A DNA stretch of 64,000 nucleotides, taken from positions 1 to 64,000 of the forward strand of contig NW_027018059.1 of NCBI RefSeq assembly GCF_032854445.1. Direction: 5' to 3'. The DNA is from Liolophura sinensis (lineage: Eukaryota; Mollusca; Polyplacophora; Chitonida; Chitonidae). The translations under genes and the position numbers were made by a program. Shown here in pieces: positions 38,049 through 49,900 of this stretch. Position 1 is the first letter of the stretch; every line of letters begins with the position of its first letter. The notes under the pieces were generated by a model. The model made no database searches. It was not told the origin of the DNA and was given only the letters and a program-made list of their open reading frames with translations.

Positions 38049-41000
38049 TGGGTGAGTTAAATGGGCTTGGCCCAAAGATTTGACGTCGTCTGGGCTACCG
38101 AAGGGCACATAACTTATAATGAAAAGTTGAATATAGTAATGACCAGTCGCGATTGTACATAGTTAATGTAGCCGATTTCAATTAGCAAAAAGACCAGGCA
38201 AAAATCCAAAAGTAGAAAAACTGTTCCAATGCTGCTGGTAAGAGGCTAATCCGACGTATTTTGTGACGAGAAATCGAATGGTGCAAACCGCGTTGCTCTC
38301 CAACCAATACTTTTGGCTGTAGCCACCAATTAATAATCAATGATGTCAAGATCACGTGCCCAGCAACGGCTCTTACTCCATGGAAACCAAGGAAATTTGC
38401 AATTTTTCAACAGCTGGAGATGCCTGGCCCAATTGCGCATCCTTTGGCACCTTATTGATGTGGGTCAGTGTTCAATTGTACTTTTTACAGCGGATTGTAT
38501 CAAGTACCTTGTGTTTTTTTTTTATATACAAATGGTGTGGTTTTTCTACATGTAGATAAAGACATTGAGTTTGTCTTCGACTTAGAAGTAAGACATTTGC
38601 TGGGTGAGTTAAATGGGTTTGGCCCAAAGATTTGACGTCGTCTGGGCTACCGAAGGGCACATAACTTATAATGAAAAGTTGAATATAGTAATGACCAGTC
38701 GCGATTGTACATAGTTAATGTAGCCGATTTCAATTCGCAAAAAGACCAGGCAAAAATCCAAAAGTAGAAAAACTGTTCCAATGCTGCTGGTAAGAGGCTA
38801 ATCCGACGTATTTTGTGACGAGAAATCGAATGGTGCAAACCGCGTTGCTCTCCGACCAATACTTTTGGCTGTAGCCACAAATGAATAATCAATGATGTCA
38901 AGATCACGTGCCCAGCAACGGCTCTTACTCCATGGAAACCAAGGAAATTTGCAATTTTTCAACAGCTTGAGATGCCTGGCCCAATTGCGCATCCTTTGGC
39001 ACCTTATTGATGTGGGTCAGTGTTCAATTGTACTTTTTACAGCGGATTGTATCAAGTACCTTTTGTTTTTTTTTATATACAAATGGTGTGGTTTTTCTAC
39101 ATGTAGATAAAGACATTGAGTTTGTCTTCGACTTAGAAGTAAGACATTTGCTGGGTGAGTTAAATGGGCTTGGCCCAAAGATTTGACGTCGTCTGGGCTA
39201 CCGAAGGGCACATAACTTATAATGAAAAATTGAATATAGTAATGACCAGTCGCGATTGTACATAGCTAATGTAGCCGATTTCAATAAGCAAAAAGACCAG
39301 GCAAAAATCCAAAAGTGGAAAAACTGTTCCAATGCTGCTGGTAAGAGGCTAATCCGACGTATTTTGTGACGAGAAATCGAATGGTGCAAACCGCGTTGCT
39401 CTCCGACCAATACTTTTGGCTGTAGCCACAAATGAATAATCAATGATGTCAAGATCACGTGCCCAGCAACGGCTCTTACTCCATGGAAACCAGAGAAATT
39501 TGCAATTTTTCAACAGCTGGAGATGCCTGGCCCAATTGCGCATCTTTTGGCACCTTATTGATCTGGGTCAGTGTTCAATTGTACTTTTTACAGCGCATTG
39601 TATCAAGTACCTTTTGTTTTTTTTATATACAAATGGTGTGGTTTTTCTACATGTAGATAAAGACATTGAGTTTGTCTTCGACTTAGAAGTAAGACATTTG
39701 CTGGGTGAGATAAATGGGCTTGGCCCAAAGATTTGACGTCGTCTGGGCTACCGAAGGGCACATAACTTATAATGAAAAGTTGAATATAGTAATGACCAGT
39801 CGCGATTGTACATAGTTAATGTAGCCGATTTCAATTCGCAAAAAGACCAGGCAAAAATCCAAAAGTAGAAAAACTGTTCCAATGCTGCTGGTAAGAGGCT
39901 AATCCGACGTATTTTGTGACGAGAAATCGAATGGTGCAAACCGCGTTGCTCTCCAACCAAGACTTTTGGCTGTAGCCACAAATGAATAATCAATGATGTC
40001 AAGATCACGTGCCCAGCAACGGCTCTTACTCCATGGAAACCAAGGAAATTTGCAATTTTTCAACAGCTGGAGATGCCTGGCCCAATTGCGCATCCTTTGG
40101 CACCTTATTGATGTGGGTCAGTGTTCAATTGTACTTTTTACAGCGCATTGTATCAAGTACCTTGTGTTTTTTTATATACAAATGGTGTGGTTTTTCTACA
40201 TGTAGATAAAGACATTGAGTTTGTCTTCGACTTAGAAGTAAGACATTTGCTGGGTGAGTTAAATGGGCTTGGCCCAAAGATTTGACGTCGTCTGGGCTAC
40301 CGAAGGGCACATAACTTATAATGAAATGTTGAATATAGTAATGACCAGTCGCGATTGTACATAGTTAATGTAGCCGAATTCAATTCGCAAAAAGACCAGG
40401 CAAAAATCCAAAAGTGGAAAAACTGTTCCAATGCTGCTGGTAAGAGGCTAATCCGACGTATTTTGTGACGAGAAATCGAATGGTGCAAACCGCGTTGCTC
40501 TCCGACCAATACTTTTGGCTGTAGCCACAAATGAATAATCAATGATGTCAAGATCACGTGCCCAGCAACGGCTCTTACTCCATGGAAACCAAGGAAATTT
40601 GCAATTTTTCAACAGCTGGAGATGCCTGGCCCAATTGCGCATCCTTTGGCACCTTATTGATGTGGGTCAGTGTTCAATTGTACTTTTTACAGCGGATTGT
40701 ATCAAGTACCTTGTGTTTTTTTTATATACAAATGGTGTGGTTTTTCTACATGTAGATAAAGACATTGAGTTTGTCTTCGACTTAGAAGTAAGACATTTGC
40801 TGGGTGAGTTAAATGGGCTTGGCCCAAAGATTTGACGTCGTCTGGGCTACCGAAGGGCACATAACTTATAATGAAAAGTTGAATATAGTAATGACCAGTC
40901 GCGATTGTACATAGTTAATGTAGCCGATTTCAATTAGCAAAAAGACCAGGCAAAAATCCAAAAGTGGAAAAACTGTTCCAATGCTGCTGGTAAGAGGCTA

Positions 41001-41900
41001 ATCCGACGTATTTTGTGACGAGAAATCGAATGGTGCAAACCGCGTTGCTCTCCGACCAATACTTTTGGCTGTAGCCACAAGTGAATAATCAATGATGTCA
41101 AGATCACGTGCCCAGCAACGGCTCTTACTCCATGGAAACCAAGGAAATTTGCAATTTTTCAACAGCTGGAGATGCCTGGCCCAATTGCGCATCCTTTGGC
41201 ACCTTATTGATGTGGGTCAGTGTTCAATTGTACTTTTTACAGCGGATTGTATCAAGTACCTTGTGTTTTTTTTATATACAAATGGTGTGGTTTTTCTACA
41301 TGTAGATAAAGACATTGAGTTTGTCTTCGACTTAGAAGTAAGACATTTGCTGGGTGAGTTAAATGGGCTTGGCCCAAAGATTTGACGTCGTCTGGGCTAC
41401 CGAAGGGCACATAACTTATAATGAAAAGTTGAATATAGTAATGACCAGTCGCGATTGTACATAGTTAATGTAGCCGATTTCAATTCGCAAAAAGACCAGG
41501 CAAAAATCCAAAAGTAGAAAAACTGTTCCAATGCTGCTGGTAAGAGGCTAATCCGACGTATTTTGTGACCAGAAATCGAATGGTGCAAACCGCGTTGCTC
41601 TCCAACCAATACTTTTGGCTGTAGCCACAAATGAATATTCAATGATGTCAAGATCACGTGCCCAGCAACGGCTCTTACTCCATGGAAACCAAGGAAATTT
41701 GCAATTTTTCAACAGCTGGAGATGCCTGGCCCAATTGCGCATCCTTTGGCACCTTATTGATGTGGGTCAGTGTTCAATTGTACTTTTTACAGCGGATTGT
41801 ATCAAGTACCTTGTGGTTTTTTTATATACAAATGGTGTGGTTTTTCTACATGTAGATAAAGACATTGAGTTTGTCTTCGACTTAGAAGTAAGACATTTGT
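38049..41900. repeat. Seven-monomer HOR unit, 3852 bp, copy 2
   Basis: Anchors 38340, 38892, 39443, 39993, 40542, 41092 and 41642 repeat copy 1 at 3851 or 3852 bp. The 1 bp shift is the T10 tract at 38514-38523 (T9 in copy 1). The rare TGTGACCAG is repeated near 41565 and GAATATTCAATG near 41634. The match ends between 41900 (TTTGTTGGG) and about 42035, where AATTCGC replaces AATTAGC. This is the last block of the left-hand HOR family, and its EcoRI site at 40376 is the last one found. Confidence 0.88.
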
Positions 41901-42191
41901 TGGGTGAGTTAAATGGGCTTGGCCCAAAGATTTGACGTCGTCTGGGCTACCGAAGGGCACATAACTTATAATGAAAAGTTGAATATAGTAATGACCAGTC
42001 GCGATTGTACATAGTTAATGTAGCCGATTTCAATTCGCAAAAAGACCAGGCAAAAATCCAAAAGTAGAAAAACTGTTCCAATGCTGCTGGTAAGAGGCTA
42101 ATCCGACGTATTTTGTGACGAGAAATCGAATGGTGCAAACCGCGTTGCTCTCCGACCAATACTTTTGGCTGTAGCCACAAAAGAATAATCA

Positions 42192-42739
42192 ATGATGTCA
42201 AGATCACGTGCCCAGCAACGGCTCTTACTCCATGGAAACCATAGAAATTTGCAATTTTTCAACAGCTGGAGATGCCTGGCCCAATTGCGCATCTTTTGGC
42301 ACCTTTTGATGTGGGTCAGTGTTCAATTGTACTTTTTACAGCGGATTGTATCAAGTACCTTGTGTTTTTTTATATACAAATGGTGTGGTTTTTCTACATG
42401 TAGATAAAGACATTGAGTTTGTCTTCGACTTAGAAGTAAGACATTTGCTGGGTGAGTTAAATGGGCTTGGCCCAAAGATTTGACGTCGTCTGGGCTACCG
42501 AAGGGCACATAACTTATAATGAAATGTTGAATATAGTAATGACCAGTCGCGATTGTACATAGTTAATGTAGCCAATTTCAATTAGCAAAATGACCAGGCA
42601 AAAATCCAAAAGTGGAAAAACTGTTCCAATGCTGTTGGTAAGAGGCTAATCCGACGTATTTTGTGACGAGAAATCGAATGGTGCAAACCGCGTTGCTCTC
42701 CGACCAATACTTTTGGCTGTAGCCACAAATGAATAATCA
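42192..42739. repeat. Shortened monomer 77 (548 bp)
   Basis: One base is missing from CACCTTATTGATG, giving CACCTTTTGATG near 42300, and the T tract has seven T. The first ~110 bp carry the CCATAG and TCTTTTGGCACC variants. It is the first monomer after the seven-monomer HOR and marks the change from the left-hand to the right-hand variant set. Confidence 0.85.
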
Positions 42740-45700
42740 ATGATGTCAAGATCACGTGCCCAGCAACGGCTCTTAATCCATGGAAACCATAGAAATTTGC
42801 AATTTTTCAACAGCTGGAGATGCCTGGCCCATTTGCGCATCCTTTGGCACCTTATTGATGTGGGTCAGTGTTCAATTGTACTTTTTACAGCGGATTGTAT
42901 CAAGTACCTTTTGTTTTTTTTATATACAAATGGTGTGGTTTTTCTACATGTAGATAAAGACATTGAGTTTGTCTTCGACTTAGAAGTAAGACATTTGTTG
43001 GGTGAGTTAAATGGGCTTGGCCCAAAGATTTGACGTCGTCTGGGCTACCGAAGGGCACATAACTTATAATGAAAAGTTGAATATAGTAATGACCAGTCGC
43101 GATTGTACATAGTTAATGTACTCGATTTCAATTCGCAAAAAGACCAGGCAAAAATCCAAAAGTAGAAAAACTGTTCCAATGCTGCTGGCAAGAGGCTAAT
43201 CCGACGTATTTTGTGACGAGAAATCGAATGGTGCAAACCGCGTTGCTCTCCTACCAATACTTTTGGCTGTAGCCACAAATGAATAATCAATGATGTCAAG
43301 ATCACGTGCCCAGCAACGGCTCTTACTCCATGGAAACCAAGGAAATTTGCAATTTTTCAACAGCTGGAGATGCCTGGCCCAATTGCGCATCCTTTGGCAC
43401 CTTATTGATGTGGGTCAGTGTTCAATTGTACTTTTTACAGCGGATTGTATCAAGTACCTTGTGTTTTTTTTTATATACAAATGGTGTGGTTTTTCTACAT
43501 GTAGATAAAGACATTGAGTTTGTCTTCGACTTAGAAGTAAGACATTTGCTGGGTGAGTTAAATGGGTTTGGCCCAAAGATTTGACGTCGTCTGGGCTACC
43601 GAAGGGCACATAACTTATAATGAAAAGTTGAATATAGTAATGACCAGTCGCGATTGTACATAGTTAATGTAGCCGATTTCAATTAGCAAAAAGACCAGGC
43701 AAAAATCCAAAAGTAGAAAAACTGTTCCAATGCTGCTGGTAAGAGGCTAATCCGACGTATTTTGTGACGAGAAATCGAATGGTGCAAACCGCGTTGCTCT
43801 CCGACCAATACTTTTGGCTGTAGCCACAAATGAATAATCAATGATGTCAAGATCACGTGCCCAGCAACGGCTCTTACTCCATGGAAACCAAGGAAATTTG
43901 CAATTTTTCAACAGCTGGAGATGCCTGGCCCAATTGCGCATCCTTTGGCACCTTATTGATGTGGGTCAGTGTTCAATTGTACTTTTTACAGCGGATTGTA
44001 TCAAGTACCTTGTGTTCTTTTTATATACAAATGGTGTGGTTTTTCTACATGTAGATAAAGACATTGAGTTTGTCTTCGACTTAGAATTAAGACATTTGTT
44101 GGGTGAGTTAAATGGGCTTGGCCCAAAGATTTGACGTCGTCTGGGCTACCGAAGGGCACATAACTTATAATAAAAAGTTGAATATAGTAATGACCAGTCG
44201 CGATTGTACATAGTTAATGTAGCCGATTTCAATTAGCAAAAAGACCAGGCAAAAATGCAAAAGTGGAAAAACTGTTCCAATGCTGCTGGTAAGAGGCTAA
44301 TCCGACGTATTTTGTGACGAGAAATCGAATGGTGCAAACCGCGTTGCTCTCCGACCAATACTTTTGGCTGTAGCCACAAATGAATAATCAATGATGTCAA
44401 GATCACGTGCCCAGCAACGGCTCTTACTCCATGGAAACCATAGAAATTTGCAATTTTTCAACAGCTGAAGATGCCTGGCCCAATTGCGCATCTTTCGGCA
44501 CCTTATTGATGCGGGTCAGTGTTCAATTGTACTTTTTACAGCGGACTGTGTCATGTACCTTGTGTTTTTTTATATACAAATGGTGTGGTTTTTCTACATG
44601 TAGATAAAGACATTGAGTTTGTCTTCGACTTAGAAGTAAGACATTTGTTGGGTGAGTTAAATGGGCTTGACCCAAAGATTTGACGTCGTCTGGGCTACCG
44701 AAGGGCACATAACTTATAATGAAAAGTTGAATATAGTAATGACCAGTCGCGATTGTACATAGTTAATGTAGCCGATTTCAATTAGCAAAAAGACCAGGCA
44801 AAAATCCAAAAGTGGAAAAACTGTTCCAATGCTGCTGGTAAGAGGCTAATCCGACGTATTTTGTGACGAGAAATCGAATGGTGCAAACCGCGTTGCTCTC
44901 CGACCAATACTTTTGGCTGTAGCCACAAATGAATAATCAATGATGTCAAGATCACGTGCCCAGCAACGGCTCTTACTCCATGGAAACCATAGAAATTTGC
45001 AATTTTTCAACAGCTGGAGATGCCTGGACCAATTGCGCATCCTTTGGCACCTTATTGATGTGGGTCAGTGTTCAATTGTACTTTTTACAGCGGATTGTAT
45101 CAAGTACCTTGTGTTTTTTTTATATACAAATGGTGTGGTTTTTCTACATGTAGATAAAGACATTGAGTTTGTCTTCGACTTAGAAGTAAGACATTTGCTG
45201 GGTGAGTTAAATGGGCTTGGCCCAAAGATTTGACGTCGTCTGGGCTACCGAAGGGCACATAACTTATAATGAAAAGTTGAATATAGTAATGACCAGTCGC
45301 GATTGTACATAGTTAATGCAGCCGATTTCAATTCGCAAAAAGACCAGGCAAAAATCCAAAAGTAGAAAAACTGTTCCAATGCTGCTGGTAAGAGGCTAAT
45401 CCGACGTATTTTGTGACGAGAAATCGAATGGTGCAAACCGCGTTGCTCTCCGACCAATACTTTTGGCTGTAGCCACAAATGAATAATCAATGATGTCAAG
45501 ATCACGTGCCCAGCAACGGCTCTTACTCCATGGAAACCAAGGAAATTTGCAATTTTTCAACAGCTGGAGATGCCTGGCCCAATTGCGCATCCTTTGGCAC
45601 CTTATTGATGTGGGTCAGTGTTCAATTGTACTTTTTACAGCGGATTGTATCAAGTACCTTTTGTTTTTTTTATATACAAATGGTGTGGTTTTTCTACATG

Positions 45701-46039
45701 TAGATAAAGACATTGAGTTTGTCTTCGACTTAGAAGTAAGACATTTGCTGGGTGAGTTAAATGGGCTTGGCCCAAAGATTTGACGTCGTCTGGGCTACCG
45801 AAGGGCACATAACTTATAATGAAATGTTGAATATAGTAATGACCAGTCGCGATTGTACATAGTTAATGTAGCCGATTTCAATTAGCAAAATGACCAGGCA
45901 AAAATCCAAAAGTGGAAAAACTGTTCCAATGCTGCTGGTAAGAGGCTAATCCGACGTATTTTGTGACGAGAAATCGAATGGTGCAAACCGCGTTGCTCTC
46001 CGACCAATACTTTTGGCTGTAGCCACAAATGAATAATCA

Positions 46040-46584
46040 ATGATGTCAAGATCACGTGCCCAGCAACGGCTCCATGGAAACCAAGGAAATTTGCAATTTT
46101 TCAACAGCTGGAGATGCCTGGCCCAATTGCGCATCCTTTGGCACCTTATTGATGTGGGTCAGTGTTCAATTGTACTTTTTACAGCGGATTGTATCAAGTA
46201 CCTTTTGTTTTTTTTTATATACAAATGGTGTGGTTTTTCTACATGTAGATAAAGACATTGAGTTTGTCTTCGACTTAGAAGTAAGACATTTGTTGGGTGA
46301 GTTAAATGGGCTTGGCCCAAAGATTTGACGTCGTCTGGGCTACCGAAGGGCACATAACTTATAATGAAAAGTTGAATATAGTAATGACCAGTCGCGATTG
46401 TACATAGTTAATGTAGCCGATTTCAATTCGCAAAAAGAAAAGGCAAAACTCCAAAAGTGGAAAAACTGTTCCAATGCTGCTGGTAAGAGGCTAATCCGAC
46501 GTATTTTGTGACGAGAAATCGAATGGTGCAAACCGCGTTGCTCTCCGACCAATACTTTTGGCTGTAGCCAAAAATGAATAATCA
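46040..46584. repeat. Shortened monomer 84 (545 bp) with a 6 bp deletion
   Basis: CGGCTCTTACTCCATGG of other monomers is CGGCTCCATGG at about 46067-46077. The lost 6 bp lie between two CTC direct repeats, one of which remains, a typical replication-slippage footprint. The T tract is T9, giving a net length of 545 bp. The deletion appears in no other copy, so it is young or has not spread. Confidence 0.9.
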
Positions 46585-46900
46585 ATGATGTCAAGATCAC
46601 GTGCCCAGCAACGGCTCTTACTCCATGGAAACCAAGGAAATTTGCAATTTTTCAACAGCTGGAGATGCCTGGCCCAATTGCGCATCCTTTGGCACCTTAT
46701 TGATGTGGGTCAGTGTTCAATTGTACTTTTTACAGCGGACTGTATCAAGTACCTTGTGTTTTTTTATATACAAATGGTGTGGTTTTTCTACATGTAGATA
46801 AAGACATTGAGTTTGTATTCGACTTAGAAGTAAGACATTTGCTGGGTGAGTTAAATGGGCTTGGCCCAAAGATTTGACGTCGTCTGGGCTACCGAAGGGC

Positions 46901-49900
46901 ACATAACTTATAATGAAATGTTGAATATAGTAATGACCAGTCGCGATTGTACATAGTTAATGTAGCCGATTTCAATTAGCAAAATGAACAGGCAAAAATC
47001 CAAAAGTGGAAAAACTGTTCCAATGCTGCTGGTAAGAGGCTAATCCGACGTATTTTGTGACGAGAAATCGAATGGTGCAAACCGCGTTGCTCTCCGACCA
47101 ATACTTTTGGCTGTAGCCACAAATGAATAATCAATGATGTCAAGATCACGTGCCCAGCAACGGCTCTTACTCCATGGAAACCAAGGAAATTTGCAATTTT
47201 TCAACAGCTGGAGATGCCTGGCCCAATTGCGCATCCTTTGGCACCTTATTGATGTGGGTCAGTGTTCAATTGTACTTTTTACAGCGGATTGTATCAAGTA
47301 CCTTTTGTTTTTTTTATATACAAATGGTGTGGTTTTTCTACATGTAGATAAAGACATTGAGTTTGTCTTCGACTTAGAAGTAAGACATTTGTTGGGTGAG
47401 TTAAATGGGTTTGGCCCAAAGATTTGACGTCGTCTGGGCTACCGAAGGGCACATAACTTATAATGAAATGTTGAATATAGTAATGACCAGTCGCGATTGT
47501 ACATAGTTAATGTAGCCGATTTCAATTAGCAAAATGAGCAGGCAAAAATCCAAAAGTGGAAAAACTGTTCCAATGCTGCTGGTAAGAGGCTAATCCGACG
47601 TATTTTGTGACGAGAAATCGAATGGTGCAAACCGCGTTGCTCTCCGACCAATACTTTTGGCTGTAGCCACAAATGAATAATCAATGATGTCAAGATCACG
47701 TGCCCAGCAACGGCTCTTACTCCATGGAAACCAAGGAAATTTGCAATTTTTCAACAGCTGGAGATGCCTGGCCCAATTGCGCATCCTTTGGCACCTTATT
47801 GATGTGGGTCAGTGTTCAATTGTACTTTTTACAGCGGATTGTATCAAGTACCTTGTGTTTTTTTTATATACAAATGGTGTGGTTTTTCTACATGTAGATA
47901 AAGACATTGAGTTTGTCTTTGACTTAGAAGTAAGACATTTGCTGGGTGAGTTAAATGGGCTTGGCCCAAAGATTTGACGTCGTCTGGGCTACCGAAGGGC
48001 ACATAACTTATAATGAAAAGTTGAATATAGTAATGACCAGTCGCGATTGTACATAGTTAATGTAGCCGATTTCAATTCGCAAAAAGACCAGGCAAAAATC
48101 CAAAAGTAGAAAAACTGTTCCAATGCTGCTGGTAAGAGGCTAATCCGACGTATTTTGTGACGAGAAATCGAATGGTGCAAACCGCGTTGCTCTCCGACCA
48201 ATACTTTTGGCTGTAGCCACAAATGAATAATCAATGATGTCAAGATCACGTGCCCAGCAACGGCTCTTACTCCATGGAAACCAAGGAAATTTCCAATTTT
48301 TCAACAGCTGGAGATGCCTGGCCCAATTGCGCATCCTTTGGCACCTTATTGATGTGGGTCAGTGTTCAATTGTACTTTTTACAGCGGATTGTATCAAGTA
48401 CCTTGTGTTTTTTTTATATACAGATGGTGTGGTTTTTCTACATGTAGATAAAGACATTGAGTTTGTCTTCGACTTAGAAGTAAGACATTTGCTGGGTGAG
48501 TTAAATGGGCTTGGCCCAAAGATTTGACGTCGTCTGGGCTACCGAAGGGCACATAACTTATAATAAAAAGTTGAATATAGTAATGACCAGTCGCGATCGT
48601 ACATAGTTAATGTAGCCGATTTCAATTAGCAAAAAGACCAGGCAAAAATCCAAAAGTAGAAAAACTGTTCCAATGCTGCTGGTAAGAAACTAATCCGACG
48701 TATTTTGTGACGAGAAATCGAATGGTGCAAACCGCGTTGCTCTCCGACCAATACTTTTGGCTGTAGCCACAAATGAATAATCAATGATGTCAAGATCACG
48801 TGCCCAGCAACGGCTCTTACTCCATGGAAACCAAGGAAATTTGCAATTTTTCAACAGCTGGAGATGCCTGGCCCAATTGCGCATCCTTTGGCACCTTATT
48901 GATGTGGGTCAGTGTTCAATTGTACTTTTTACAGCGGACTGTATCAAGTACCTTGTGGTTTTTTATATACAAATGGTGTGGTTTTTCTACATGTAGATAA
49001 AGACATTGAGTTTGTCTTCGACTTAGAAGTAAGACATTTGCTGGGTGAGTTAAATGGGCTTGGCCCAAAGATTTGACGTCGTCTGGGCTACCGAAGGGCA
49101 CATAACTTATAATGAAATGTTGAATATAGTAATGACCAGTCGCGATTGTACATAGTTAATGTAGCCGATTTCAATTAGCAAAATGACCAGGCAAAAATCC
49201 AAAAGTGGAAAAACTGTTCCAATGCTGCTGGTAAGAGGCTAATCCGACGTATTTTGTGACGAGAAATCGAATGGTGCAAACCGCGTTGCTCTCCGACCAA
49301 TACTTTTGGCTGTAGCCACAAATGAATAATCAATGATGTCAAGATCACGTGCCCAGCAACGGCTCTTACTCCATGGAAACCAAGGAAATTTGCAATTTTT
49401 CAACAGCTGGAGATGCCTGGCCCAATTGCGCATCCTTTGGCACCTTATTGATGTGGGTCAGTGTTCAATTGTACTTTTTACAGCGGATTGTATCAAGTAC
49501 CTTGTGTTTTTTTTATATACAAATGGTGTGGTTTTTCTACATGTAGATAAAGACATTGAGTTTGTCTTCGACTTAGAAGTAAGACATTTGTTGGGTGAGT
49601 TAAATGGGCTTGACCCAAAGATTTGACGTCGTCTGGGCTACCGAAGGGCACATAACTTATAATGAAAAGTTGAATATAGTAATGACCAGTCGCGATTGTA
49701 CATAGTTAATGCAGCCGATTTCAATTAGCAAAAAGACCAGGCAAAAATCCAAAAGTGGAAAAACTGTTCCAATGCTGCTGGTAAGAGGCTAATCCGACGT
49801 ATTTTGTGACGAGAAATCGAATGGTGCAAACCGCGTTGCTCTCCGACCAATACTTTTGGCTGTAGCCACAAATGAATAATCAATGATGTCAAGATCACGT

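Larger units (their letters stand above)
41901..46900. repeat. Satellite zone E: diverged monomers 77-85
   Basis: Anchors 42192, 42740, 43290, 43841, 44391, 44940, 45490, 46040 and 46585. Private changes are much denser than elsewhere: CACAAAAGAATAATC near 42177, GCCAATTTC near 42572, GCTGTTGG near 42631, CTTAATCC near 42773, CCATTTGCG near 42829, GTACTCGATTTC near 43119, GGCAAGAGG near 43187, CTCCTACC near 43248, TCTTTCGGC and GATGCGGG near 44491-44514, ACTGTGTCATG near 44536, AGAAAAGGCAAAACTCC near 46436, and GCCAAAAATG near 46567. Two monomers are shortened (548 and 545 bp). This stretch looks older or less often homogenised than its flanks. Confidence 0.85.
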
